From CAVQZA01 sp963718355 (lineage in GTDB: Bacteria > Actinomycetota > Thermoleophilia > Gaiellales > Gaiellaceae): a stretch of 64,000 bases of DNA. Below the pieces are notes generated by a model. That model saw only the letters and a program-made list of their open reading frames with translations. It did not search any database and had not been told where the DNA came from. The stretch is from contig CAVQZA010000020.1 of assembly GCA_963718355.1 (NCBI GenBank), positions 203,447 to 267,446 of the forward strand, read 5' to 3'. This document shows, piece by piece, positions 17,750-25,375 of this stretch. Each line of letters starts with the position of its first letter. The first letter of the stretch is position 1. A program made the position numbers and the translations under genes.

Positions 17750-18519
17750 GCCTGAAGCAGATGCCGCTGCGCCCGATGGTGATGGCGCGGGAGTTCGGCG
17801 CGATCGCCAGGGCGAACACCGACAGGCGGCCGCTCGCGGTCGGCGGCGCGCTCGCGGCGCAGCTCCGCAAGGAGCTCGTGGCGGGCGGCGACGAGTCTGC
17901 GGTGCGTCTCGGCGATCCCGTCGGCGCCGTCTCCTACATCCATGTCCTCGGCGGCGAGGTCGGCGAGGAGGACCGGCGCGCGCTCAAGGCTGCGAAGCAG
18001 GCGAAGGTGCCGATCCTCGTGCTCGCGCGCGACCGCTCGTACGTGCCGTACGTGCACGCGCAGGACATCATCCTCGTCAAACCGGGGACCGGGTTCCCGA
18101 TCGCCGAGCTCGGCGCGGCGCTCGTTCGGCGCGCTGCCGGCGCGGTGTCGCTCGCCGCGCGGCTGCCCGCTCTGCGTCCGTCGGTCTGCGAGCAGCTCGT
18201 GAAGTCGGCGTCGCTCCAGAACGGCGCGATCGGCGTCGCGGTGTTCCTGCCCGGGGTCGATCTGCCCGTGCTGACGCTGAATCAGCTCCGCCTCGTGCTG
18301 CGGATCGCCGCGGCGCACGGCCACGAGGTCGGGCCGGGCCGCGTGCCCGAAGCGCTCGGCATCGTCGGTGCGGCGCTCGGGTTCCGCACCGTCGCGCGCT
18401 CGTTCGCCGGGCTCGTGCCCGGGATCGGCTGGGCGGTGAAAGGCGGCGTCGCCTACGGCGGCACGCGCGCGCTCGGCGAGGCGGCCATCCGCGTCTACGA
18501 CGCGCGCGGCTCGGAATGA
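17746..18519 (+). CDS. DUF697-like protein downstream of rodA
   Basis: 257 residues from a GTG that overlaps the rodA stop. The N-terminal 160 residues show alternating strands and helices (GDPVGAVSYIHVLGG, AKVPILVLARD) like a P-loop GTPase fold without a recognisable Walker A motif. The C-terminal 70 residues (LRLVLRIAAAHGHEVGPGRVPEAL to GIGWAVKGGVAYGGTRALGEAA) match the DUF697/YcjF pattern, a membrane-associating domain often attached to GTPases. Its position suggests a role tied to the envelope or elongasome, which is inference only. The stop overlaps the next gene as ATGA. Confidence 0.65.
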   Translation: MSLKQMPLRPMVMAREFGAIARANTDRRPLAVGGALAAQLRKELVAGGDESAVRLGDPVGAVSYIHVLGGEVGEEDRRALKAAKQAKVPILVLARDRSYVPYVHAQDIILVKPGTGFPIAELGAALVRRAAGAVSLAARLPALRPSVCEQLVKSASLQNGAIGVAVFLPGVDLPVLTLNQLRLVLRIAAAHGHEVGPGRVPEALGIVGAALGFRTVARSFAGLVPGIGWAVKGGVAYGGTRALGEAAIRVYDARGSE

Positions 18520-19109
18520 TCTTCGCGCTGCTGCTCGTCGCGGCGGCGATCCCACTCGGCCCTGCGCCCGCCGCCGTCCGCCACGAGTGCGCCCAGCGCG
18601 CCGACTACTCCAGCTTTCGCACGAGTTGCCCGACGCGCTGGCCGATCCGGCGCGGCTCGGCGACGAAGCTCGACGCGGCGATCGTGCGCGGCCCAAGTCA
18701 GTGGTGGGCTTCGTTCGACGATCCCGCCTTCGGCTCGCCCGACGGCGGCCACATCATCGTTGGGGGACAGAAGCCGGCACTCTCACTCGCCGGCGATGTC
18801 GGGCAGACCTGGCCACGTCCCGGCGAGCCGGCGCCGCTCCCGCTACTCGATCTGCCGAAGCTTCGGAAGACGCCTGACGGATTCGTCTCGCAGAAGCCGC
18901 CGACGATCGTCGGCCACGCCTCGGTGCGCGGCCAGCCAGCTCTCGTGCTCACCTCGGCGCCGTATCCGTTCGGTGGGATGAACGGCGGCCACGTGATCGT
19001 CCTGTTCAACGTCGAGGGCCACGGCGCGTTCGTCTCGCTGCATCTCGGCGGCTACACGCAGGCGCAGCGGATCGCCGCCGCGCTTGCCGTGGCCGAGAGC
19101 TGGCGCTAG
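18516..19109 (+). CDS. Secreted hypothetical protein
   Basis: 197 residues with a plausible signal peptide (MIFALLLVAAAIPLGPAPAA, cleavage near residue 20). Two cysteines follow soon after (C25 and C38), able to form a disulphide. The mature part has several Gly-rich beta turns (PDGGHIIVGGQ, GGMNGGHVIVLFNVEG) and looks like an all-beta extracytoplasmic domain. No family recognised. ATGA overlap with the DUF697-like gene places it as the last gene of the mreB operon, so an envelope role is plausible. Confidence 0.65.
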   Translation: MIFALLLVAAAIPLGPAPAAVRHECAQRADYSSFRTSCPTRWPIRRGSATKLDAAIVRGPSQWWASFDDPAFGSPDGGHIIVGGQKPALSLAGDVGQTWPRPGEPAPLPLLDLPKLRKTPDGFVSQKPPTIVGHASVRGQPALVLTSAPYPFGGMNGGHVIVLFNVEGHGAFVSLHLGGYTQAQRIAAALAVAESWR

Positions 19110-19209
19110 TAGCGGCGGCGTCGACGCCGGAACAGCCGCGCGCGACGGAGCATGCGGCTGCGTGCACTTGGCAAGCGGACGGGCTGTGGCGGCATCGCCC
19201 AGCTGGCCA

Positions 19210-19404
19210 TCAGGCGGCCGCCGGCCTGAGCTTGGCGCGTCGGGCCTTGATCGCGCGCTGCCGTTGCATCAGCCGTGCCCAGGCCCAGGGCTCGACCTCG
19301 CCGTACCGGGTCGCGGTCTGTCCGCGGGTCGCCTCGAGGTACTCGAACCAGGCGTCCGCCTCCTCGATGAAAAGCAGCTCTTCGGCTTCGCGTTTCGTCG
19401 GCAT
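19210..19404 (-). CDS. Small conserved-looking hypothetical protein (64 aa)
   Basis: 64 residues, MPTKREAEELLFIEEADAWFE onward, rich in charged residues and Trp, helical throughout, ending in a basic tail (RAIKARRAKLRPAAA). The ATG at 19404 is preceded on its strand by GGGGGTGCG, an SD at suitable spacing; a longer in-frame start at 19506 would add residues that look non-coding. It is the only - strand gene in this region, placed tail to tail with the secreted protein and back to back with rne. Function unknown; no toxin-antitoxin partner is seen. Confidence 0.55.
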   Translation of the reverse strand: MPTKREAEELLFIEEADAWFEYLEATRGQTATRYGEVEPWAWARLMQRQRAIKARRAKLRPAAA

Positions 19405-19562
19405 CGCACCCCCTGAAGTCGACGTCGGTCGGATCGTAGGACCGGCGTCGGACGGCACTACTGCTAGCCTTGTGGGGAGGCCTATGCCCACAACTTTCAC
19501 CCACAACCAGCAGCGCGCGCGCCGCCCGGAGCACTCCGGTCTCGGCCGTGCGCGCGCTCATG

Positions 19563-19568
19563 AAGGAG
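19563..19568 (+). promoter_or_regulatory. Shine-Dalgarno site that fixes the rne start at TTG 19575
   Basis: AAGGAG lies 6 bases upstream of TTG 19575. The upstream candidates (TTG 19470, ATG 19560) have no SD, and AAGGAG would fall inside the coding region if the ATG were used. Confidence 0.65.
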
Positions 19569-19574
19569 TTTTCG

Positions 19575-22514
19575 TTGCCCCTGCCTTGGTTTCGAAGCAA
19601 AAAGACGACCCAGGAGCGGCCTTCTGAGCCTGCTCCTCCCGCACCCGCACCGCCCGTAACAGCAGTCCCCGACGCTCGTCCCGCCGCAGTGGCGGGAGAG
19701 CAGACAGCTTCTTCAGCAGCAAAGCGCCGTCGCGGTAGCCGCGGCGGTCGCGGCCGCAAGAAGCCCGCAGGCGCCGAGACCGGCGCCGCCACGACCACCA
19801 GCACGGCAGCGCCCGCCGGCGAGAAGAAGACGCCCGAGCGCAAGACCGAGCGCCGCTCCTCGCAGTCGCAGGGCCAGGCCCGTGCGGCCACCCGCCGCCG
19901 CCAGCCGCCCAAGCGCGCGCCGCTCCCGGCCGCGAAGCGCGAGCTCCTCGTCTCGGTCGACGTCGGCGAGCAGCGCGTCGCTGTGCTCGAGGACGACCGC
20001 GTCGCCGAGGTCTACCTCGAGCGGCCGGAGCGCCGTTCGATCGCCGGCAACATCTATCTCGGCACCGTCGACAACGTGCTGCCCGGGATGGAGGCCGCGT
20101 TCGTCGAGATCGGCCTCGAGAAGAACGGCTTCCTCTACGTCGACGAGATCGTGGTGCCCGAGCTCGAAGGAAAGCGGCACGGCAAGAAGATCCAGGACCT
20201 GATCGCGCGCGGCCAGGAGCTGCTCGTCCAGGCGGTCAAGGATCCGATGAAGACGAAGGGCGCGCGGCTCACCACCGAGATCTCGCTGCCCGGCCGCTTC
20301 GTCGTCTTCGTGCCGCAGGGCGAGGGGCTCGGCGTCTCGCGCCGGCTCCCCGACGACGAGCGCACCCGGCTCAAGGAGATCATCAAGAAGCTCGACGTCT
20401 CGAAGGGCGGCGTGATCGTCCGCACCGCCGCAGAAGGCGCGTCCGCCGAGGACATCGAGCGCGACCTCGTCTTCCTCCAGCGGCTCTGGAAGACCATCCA
20501 GGCGCGCGCCAAGACGGCGAAGTCGCCCGAGCTCGTCTACCAGGAGGCCGAGCTGCCGCTGCGCGTCGTGCGCGACCTCTTCACCGGCGACTTCGAGCGC
20601 GCCTACGTCGACGACGACCGCGCCTACAAGCGCATCGTCGGCTACCTGAAGAAGACCTCGCCGCACATGGTCGAGCGCGTGATCCGCTACAAGGACAAGC
20701 CGCCGCTGATGGAGGCCTTCGGCGTCGATGCCGAGATCCGCTCCACGCTCAGCCGCCGCGTCGACCTACCCTCCGGGGGGTACCTGATCTTCGACTACGC
20801 CGAGGCGTTCACCGTCGTCGACGTCAACACCGGCCGCTTCGTCGGCTCGCGCTCGAAGACCTCCGGCGCCCGGCTCGAGGACACGATCACGAAGAACAAC
20901 CTCGAGGCGGTCAAGGAGGTCGTCCGCCAGCTCCGGCTCCGCGACATCGGCGGGATCATCGTGATCGATTTCATCGACATGGCGAGCCCGCAGAACCGGG
21001 CCACGGTCGAGCAGGCGCTCTCCGCCGAGCTCGAGCGTGACCGGACGAAGACCTACGTCGTCGAGATCTCGCCGCTCGGCCTCGTCGAGATGACGCGTCA
21101 GAACGTCACCGACGGGCCTCGCGAGATCCTCACCAAGAAGTGCCCGACCTGCGGCGGCGACGGGATCGTGCTCTCCGAGACATCGGCCGCGGTCGACGCC
21201 GAGCGCAAGCTCCGCGCGCTGGCCGCCGGCTCGCGCACCCAGTCGTACAAGGTCGAGCTCAGCGCGCGCGTCGCGAGCATCCTGATCGGCCCGGGCGCGA
21301 CGCGCCTCGCCGAGATCGAGGCGACGACCAAGCGCCGGTTCTTCATCACTGCGAAGGACGACACGCACCTCGATCACTTCCTCGTCGTCGCGGAGGGCTC
21401 GGTCGCGCAACTCGCGCCGAAGCCGCCGCTCGAGGAGGGAGCCGATGTCGAGGTGAAGCTCGTCGAGATCGACCGCTACGACCAAAACGCGGCGGTCGGC
21501 AAGCTCGGCGCCTACGAGATCTGCGTCGCGGACGCGGCCAAGCTCGTCGGCAAGAAGGTCACGGTGCGGATCGCACGCGCGCTCGAGGACGTCGCCTACG
21601 CGACGCGGCTCGACCTCCCCGCGTTGCCGCCCGGCCCGCTCACCGCCGAGGCCGAGGCCGAGAAGCCGACCCGCGCGCCGCGCGTCCGCAAGGCCGCGGA
21701 GGGCGCGGTGCTCGACGAGACGGTCGAGGACGAGGACGAGATCGAGGACGAGGACGACATCGAGGAGCTCGAGCCCGGCGAGGCCGAGGACGACGACGAG
21801 CCCGCCGACGAGACAGTCGCCGCCGACGGCGCCGTCACGCCTGCGAGGAAGCGGAGCCGCCGCGGCACACGCGGTGGTCGCGGCCGCAAGCGTCCGACTC
21901 CGGCTGCCGACCACGGTGCCGAGGCCCCCGCTGTCGAGGCGGAGGCTTCGGCAGGCCCCCGGATCCACGTGCCTGCACGCGACATCGAGGAGCCGACGCC
22001 AAAGGTCGTCGAGGCCGTCGAGCCTGTGGCCGACGGCGAGGCCGTCGTCGAGGCCGACGCCGAGGTCGATCCGAACGCCCCGCCCAAGAAGAAGACCCGC
22101 CGCGGCTCACGCGGTGGCCGCGGCCGCACCCGGAAGCCGGTCGTCGCCGGGGTCAACGGCGCCGCCGAGGTCGAGGCGGAGGCCGAGATCGAGGTGGACG
22201 AGCCGGTCGTCGGGGGCGAGATCGAGATCGAGGTCGAGCCCAACGGCGAAGTCGATCCCGCCGCGCCGGCGAAGAAGAAGACCCGCCGCGGCTCACGCGG
22301 CGGCCGAGGCCGCAAGCGCCCCGCAGGGGCAACGGCCGCCGGGATCGCGACCGAGCCGGAGGCCAACGGTGAGCCGGAGCCGGAAGCCGCCGTGGTCGTC
22401 GCCGCGAGCGAGCCCGAGCCGGAGCCCGTCGCCGAGCCCGTGGGCGACGGCGACTGGGGCTACGTGCCCATGTCTCAGTGGGACGACGAGATGAGGTCAG
22501 GCTCGACGGAATAG
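19575..22514 (+). CDS. rne: Ribonuclease E/G with RG-rich low-complexity arms
   Basis: Endoribonuclease of the RNase E/G family: mRNA decay and rRNA/tRNA 5' processing. 979 residues from TTG 19575. Order: basic/disordered N-terminal arm (about 110 residues); S1 domain with RNase-H-like elements (ELLVSVDVGEQRVAVLEDD, GNIYLGTVDNVLPGMEAAFVEIG); DNase-I-like catalytic core with metal-binding aspartates in VDVNTGRF and IDFIDM; zinc-link CPTCGGDG; a KH-like part; a TRAM-like beta domain (EEGADVEVKLVEIDRYDQNAAVGKLG); then a 290-residue disordered tail alternating acidic stretches with basic motifs. The motif RRG(S/T)RGGRGRK occurs once near the N-terminus (nt 19722-19763) and three times in the tail (21849-21893, 22086-22127, 22272-22319). 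Confidence 0.93.
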   Translation: MPLPWFRSKKTTQERPSEPAPPAPAPPVTAVPDARPAAVAGEQTASSAAKRRRGSRGGRGRKKPAGAETGAATTTSTAAPAGEKKTPERKTERRSSQSQGQARAATRRRQPPKRAPLPAAKRELLVSVDVGEQRVAVLEDDRVAEVYLERPERRSIAGNIYLGTVDNVLPGMEAAFVEIGLEKNGFLYVDEIVVPELEGKRHGKKIQDLIARGQELLVQAVKDPMKTKGARLTTEISLPGRFVVFVPQGEGLGVSRRLPDDERTRLKEIIKKLDVSKGGVIVRTAAEGASAEDIERDLVFLQRLWKTIQARAKTAKSPELVYQEAELPLRVVRDLFTGDFERAYVDDDRAYKRIVGYLKKTSPHMVERVIRYKDKPPLMEAFGVDAEIRSTLSRRVDLPSGGYLIFDYAEAFTVVDVNTGRFVGSRSKTSGARLEDTITKNNLEAVKEVVRQLRLRDIGGIIVIDFIDMASPQNRATVEQALSAELERDRTKTYVVEISPLGLVEMTRQNVTDGPREILTKKCPTCGGDGIVLSETSAAVDAERKLRALAAGSRTQSYKVELSARVASILIGPGATRLAEIEATTKRRFFITAKDDTHLDHFLVVAEGSVAQLAPKPPLEEGADVEVKLVEIDRYDQNAAVGKLGAYEICVADAAKLVGKKVTVRIARALEDVAYATRLDLPALPPGPLTAEAEAEKPTRAPRVRKAAEGAVLDETVEDEDEIEDEDDIEELEPGEAEDDDEPADETVAADGAVTPARKRSRRGTRGGRGRKRPTPAADHGAEAPAVEAEASAGPRIHVPARDIEEPTPKVVEAVEPVADGEAVVEADAEVDPNAPPKKKTRRGSRGGRGRTRKPVVAGVNGAAEVEAEAEIEVDEPVVGGEIEIEVEPNGEVDPAAPAKKKTRRGSRGGRGRKRPAGATAAGIATEPEANGEPEPEAAVVVAASEPEPEPVAEPVGDGDWGYVPMSQWDDEMRSGSTE

Positions 22515-22532
22515 GAGGCGAATCGCTACACT
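22503..22532 (+). promoter_or_regulatory. Promoter of rplU-rpmA-obg
   Basis: -35 TCGACG (22503-22508), 18-base spacer, -10 TACACT (22527-22532). Transcription would start near 22539-22541. The same TACACT hexamer lies at the right distance before tRNA-Ala(GGC), which supports it as a genome-typical -10. An 8-bp inverted repeat, GGAGGCGA (22514-22521) and TCGCCTCC (22533-22540), flanks the -10 and could be an operator. Confidence 0.6.
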
Positions 22533-22542
22533 TCGCCTCCGT

Positions 22543-22564
22543 CGCGGGCCCACGCCCGCGTTTT
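22543..22564 (+). terminator. Hairpin plus TTTT between rne and rplU (terminator or L21 leader)
   Basis: CGCGGGC (22543-22549), loop CCAC, GCCCGCG (22554-22560), then TTTT: a 7-bp GC-rich stem with a short U tract, ending 14 bases before the rplU ATG. It can terminate rne. If transcription starts at about 22540 it instead forms the very 5' end of the rplU mRNA. No SD is visible between it and the ATG. Confidence 0.7.
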
Positions 22565-22578
22565 CCACGCTTACGACT

Positions 22579-23175
22579 ATGAGCTACGCGATCATCTCAC
22601 TCCAGGGCAAGCAGCATCGCGTTCGCGAGGGCGAGTGGCTGCTCGTGGACCGTGTCAAGACCGAGCCGGGGAAGACGTTCAACCCCACGATCCTGATGCT
22701 CGGCGGCGACGGCAACGCGGACTTCGACGCGAAGGGCGCGACCGTGACCGCCAAGGTGGTCGAGCACGTGCTCGGCGAGAAGATCCGCATCGGCAAGTAC
22801 CGGCCGAAGAACGGCTACAAGCGCCACAACGGCTACCGCAGCCGCCTCTCGAAGATCGCGATCGAATCGATCTCGGTGAAGGCCGTCGCTGCGAAGGCCA
22901 AGCCGGAGCCGGTCGAGGCCGCAGTCGTCGCGGAGAAGCCGAAGGCAGTCGCCGCGCCGACGCCCAAGCCCAAGGCGGCGCCAAAGCCGAAGGCTCCGGC
23001 CGTCGCCGAGGAGAAGCCGAAGGCGCCCGCGAAGCCGAAGCCCGCCGCCGCGGCGAAGCCGAAGGCGCCCGCCAAGCCCAAGCCGGCCGCCGCCGCCAAG
23101 CCCAAGCCGGCCGCTGCCGCCAAGCCGAAGGCGCCTGCGAAGAAGCCCACGCCCAAGAAGGAGACGGACACCTAA
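22579..23175 (+). CDS. rplU: 50S ribosomal protein L21 with long Lys/Ala/Pro tail
   Basis: L21 binds 23S rRNA domain VI and 5S-proximal regions. The first 103 residues are ordinary L21 (MSYAIISLQGKQHRVREGEWL to KRHNGYRSRLSKIAIESI). They are followed by about 95 residues of low complexity built from KPKAPAKPKPAAAA-like units, strongly basic and disordered. Ordinary L21 is about 103 residues, so the gene is nearly doubled in length. The tail is in frame, uses the same codons and ends with a clean TAA overlapping rpmA by one base (TAATG), so it is probably genuine. Confidence 0.95.
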   Translation: MSYAIISLQGKQHRVREGEWLLVDRVKTEPGKTFNPTILMLGGDGNADFDAKGATVTAKVVEHVLGEKIRIGKYRPKNGYKRHNGYRSRLSKIAIESISVKAVAAKAKPEPVEAAVVAEKPKAVAAPTPKPKAAPKPKAPAVAEEKPKAPAKPKPAAAAKPKAPAKPKPAAAAKPKPAAAAKPKAPAKKPTPKKETDT

Positions 23176-23423
23176 TGGCTCACAAGAAGGGTCTTGGCTC
23201 CTCGAAGAACGGTCGCGACTCCAAGCCGAAGTTCCTCGGCGTGAAGCGGTTCGACGGCGAGGAAGTCACCGCCGGCTCGATCCTCGTCCGCCAGCGCGGC
23301 ACGCGCTTCAATCCAGGCCCCGGCACGGGTCTCGGCCGCGACCACACGATCTTCGCCACGCGCCCCGGCAAGGTCGTGTTCCGCACGAGCGGCGACAAGC
23401 GCACCATCTCGATTAGCGACTAG
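23175..23423 (+). CDS. rpmA: 50S ribosomal protein L27
   Basis: 82 residues, MAHKKGLGSSKNGRDSKPKF; the N-terminal tail reaches the peptidyl transferase centre. The start is set by homology and by TAATG coupling with rplU. The N-terminus lacks the cleavable extension of Firmicutes L27, so no Prp protease processing is expected. Followed 6 bases later by obg. Confidence 0.97.
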   Translation: MAHKKGLGSSKNGRDSKPKFLGVKRFDGEEVTAGSILVRQRGTRFNPGPGTGLGRDHTIFATRPGKVVFRTSGDKRTISISD

Positions 23424-23429
23424 CGCGCC

Positions 23430-24623
23430 GTGTTCCACGACCGGGCGCGCATCCACGTGCAGGCGGGGCGCGGCGGCGACGGCAGCCTCCACTTCCGCCG
23501 CGAGAAGCACGTCCCGAAGGGCGGCCCCGACGGCGGGGACGGTGGCAGGGGCGGCGATGTCGTGCTCGTGGCCGATCCCGACCTCCGCGACCTCTCGAAC
23601 TTCCGCTCTAAGCGCCGCTTCAAGGCAGGCCGCGCGGGTAGCGGCACCGGCGCGCTGAAACACGGCGCCGACGGCGAGACCGTCGAGTTGACCGTGCCCG
23701 TCGGGACGCAGATCTTCGACGAGGACGACCAGTTAATCGCGGACCTCGCCGCGCCGGGCGCGCGCGTGGTCGTCGCCCGCGGCGGCAGCGGCGGCAGCGG
23801 CAACAAGCGCTTCGCGACGCCGACCCGCCAGACGCCGCGCTACGCCGAGACCGGGCTCCCGGGTGAGGAGGGCGAGCTCGAGCTGAGGCTCAAGCTGCTC
23901 GCCGACGCGGCGCTGGCCGGCCTGCCGAACGCAGGCAAGTCGTCGCTGCTCGCGCGGATCTCCAATGCGCGCCCGAAGGTCGCCGAATACCCGTTCACGA
24001 CGATCCAGCCGGTGCTCGGGACAGTCGACTCGCCGAGCGGCCGTCAGCTCACCGTCGCCGACGTGCCGGGCCTGATCGAGGGCGCGAGCGAGGGGCTCGG
24101 GCTCGGTCACGAGTTCCTCGCGCACCTCGAGCGCGCGCGGCTAATCGTCCACGTCGTCGACTGCTCCGAGGAGGACATCGATGACCGGATCGCGACGATC
24201 AACGGCGAGCTCGCAGCCTACGGCGCGGGCCTCGACGAGCGGCCGCAGGTGATCGTCCTCAACAAGACCGACCTGTTGCCCGAGCCGCCTGTGTGGGAAA
24301 GCAGCGATCCGCACGTCCTGCGCACGTTCGCGCTCTCGTGTGCGACGGGCGCCGGGGTGGAGGAGTTCAAGCGCGCGCTGTTCGAGCTCTGTCCGGCCGA
24401 GCCGGCGCCGGCCGTCGCTCCGACGAGTGAGCTGCCGGAGTTCCTCGTCTACCGGCCGCAGCCGTCGCGCCGGGCCGGGTATCGGATCCTCCGCACCGAC
24501 CGGGGCTTCCGCGTCGTCGGCGAGGTGCCGGACGAGGACGAGCTCGAGGCGGCCCTGAAGGAGGCCGGCGCGCGGAAGGGCGACTCGATCGAGGTCGGCG
24601 GCGAGGAGCTCGAGCTTTCCTAG
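23430..24623 (+). CDS. obg: GTPase Obg/CgtA
   Basis: Large-subunit assembly GTPase that also responds to ppGpp. 397 residues: Gly-rich Obg fold (1-158, FHDRARIHVQAGRGGDGSLHFRREKHVPKGGPDGGDGG), G domain with G1 GLPNAGKSS, switch I region PFTTIQPVLG, G3 DVPG and G4 NKTD, and a C-terminal OCT domain (VYRPQPSRRAGYRILRTDRGFRVVG). GTG start. Completes the conserved rplU-rpmA-obg unit. A 163-base gap precedes nadD; proB, often next, is absent. Confidence 0.96.
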   Translation: MFHDRARIHVQAGRGGDGSLHFRREKHVPKGGPDGGDGGRGGDVVLVADPDLRDLSNFRSKRRFKAGRAGSGTGALKHGADGETVELTVPVGTQIFDEDDQLIADLAAPGARVVVARGGSGGSGNKRFATPTRQTPRYAETGLPGEEGELELRLKLLADAALAGLPNAGKSSLLARISNARPKVAEYPFTTIQPVLGTVDSPSGRQLTVADVPGLIEGASEGLGLGHEFLAHLERARLIVHVVDCSEEDIDDRIATINGELAAYGAGLDERPQVIVLNKTDLLPEPPVWESSDPHVLRTFALSCATGAGVEEFKRALFELCPAEPAPAVAPTSELPEFLVYRPQPSRRAGYRILRTDRGFRVVGEVPDEDELEAALKEAGARKGDSIEVGGEELELS

Positions 24624-24696
24624 TGGCCCCCTCGCTCACAGCTCGGGCTCTCCGATCGGCTGCAAGGCGGCGCTGTGCGGCGTCCTCAGTCGCGCC

Positions 24697-24713
24697 CGTA
24701 GCCTCCGGCTACG
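24697..24713 (+). repeat. Hairpin in the obg-nadD gap
   Basis: CGTAGCC-TCC-GGCTACG: a perfect 7-bp stem with a 3-base loop inside the 163-base obg-nadD intergenic region. No T tract follows, so it is not a standard terminator. The surrounding sequence (CGCGCC before, AACGCTCCCTGCG after) resembles a dispersed intergenic repeat, but only one copy is visible here. Confidence 0.4.
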
Positions 24714-24786
24714 AACGCTCCCTGCGTCCTTGCCCAGTTTGCCTTTCACCGTCGGAAAGCGCGATCTGCGATCGAGGTGACCACGG

Positions 24787-25341
24787 ATGACGACCGGGCT
24801 GCTCGGCGGCGCGTTCGACCCACCGCACGTCGGCCACGTCGCTCTTGCGCGGGAGGCCGTCGAGCATTTCGGTCTCGACGAGCTCGTCGTGCTGGTCGTC
24901 GCCGACCCTGGACACAAGGGCGTCGACGCGCCCGTCGAGGCGCGGCTGGCGCTGGCCGAGGCCGCCTTCGCGGGCCTCGCGGAAGTCCGGCTCGACCCGT
25001 TCCCGCGCACCGTCGACTCGCTTCGTGCCGACAACTGGAACGACCCGCTCTTCCTGATCGGCGCCGACCAGTTCGCCGACTTCCTGTCCTGGGAGGAGCC
25101 CGACGCGGTGCTCGACCTCGCGCGGCTCGGCGTCGCGACTCGGCCCGGCTACCCACGGGAGCGGCTCGACGCGGTGCTCGAAGGCCTGCGCCGGCCGGAG
25201 CGCGTCGAGCTCTTCGACATCGAGCCGCTGACCGTGTCCTCCACCGAGGTGCGCGAGCGCGTCGCCCGCGACGAGCCGATCGACGAACTCGTCCCGCCGA
25301 GCGTCGCCGCCCTGATCCACGAGCTCGCCCTCTACGGCTAG
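24787..25341 (+). CDS. nadD: Nicotinate-nucleotide adenylyltransferase
   Basis: Adenylates nicotinate mononucleotide to deamido-NAD, a shared step of de novo and salvage NAD synthesis. 184 residues. The nucleotidyltransferase signature GGAFDPPHVGH ((H/T)xGH) is near residue 10, and SSTEVRERV (ISSTxxR) near the C-terminus binds ATP. GADQFADFLSWEEPD is the substrate-binding segment of NadD. Length is close to the family's 190-210. Sits before rsfS, the usual nadD-rsfS pair. Confidence 0.94.
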   Translation: MTTGLLGGAFDPPHVGHVALAREAVEHFGLDELVVLVVADPGHKGVDAPVEARLALAEAAFAGLAEVRLDPFPRTVDSLRADNWNDPLFLIGADQFADFLSWEEPDAVLDLARLGVATRPGYPRERLDAVLEGLRRPERVELFDIEPLTVSSTEVRERVARDEPIDELVPPSVAALIHELALYG

Positions 25342-25375
25342 ACTGGCCGCACCCGACAGAGGATCCTGACCGCTT

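Noticed and set aside
19210..19404. Toxin-antitoxin module
   Set aside because: A single small gene without partner and without resemblance to known toxins or antitoxins.
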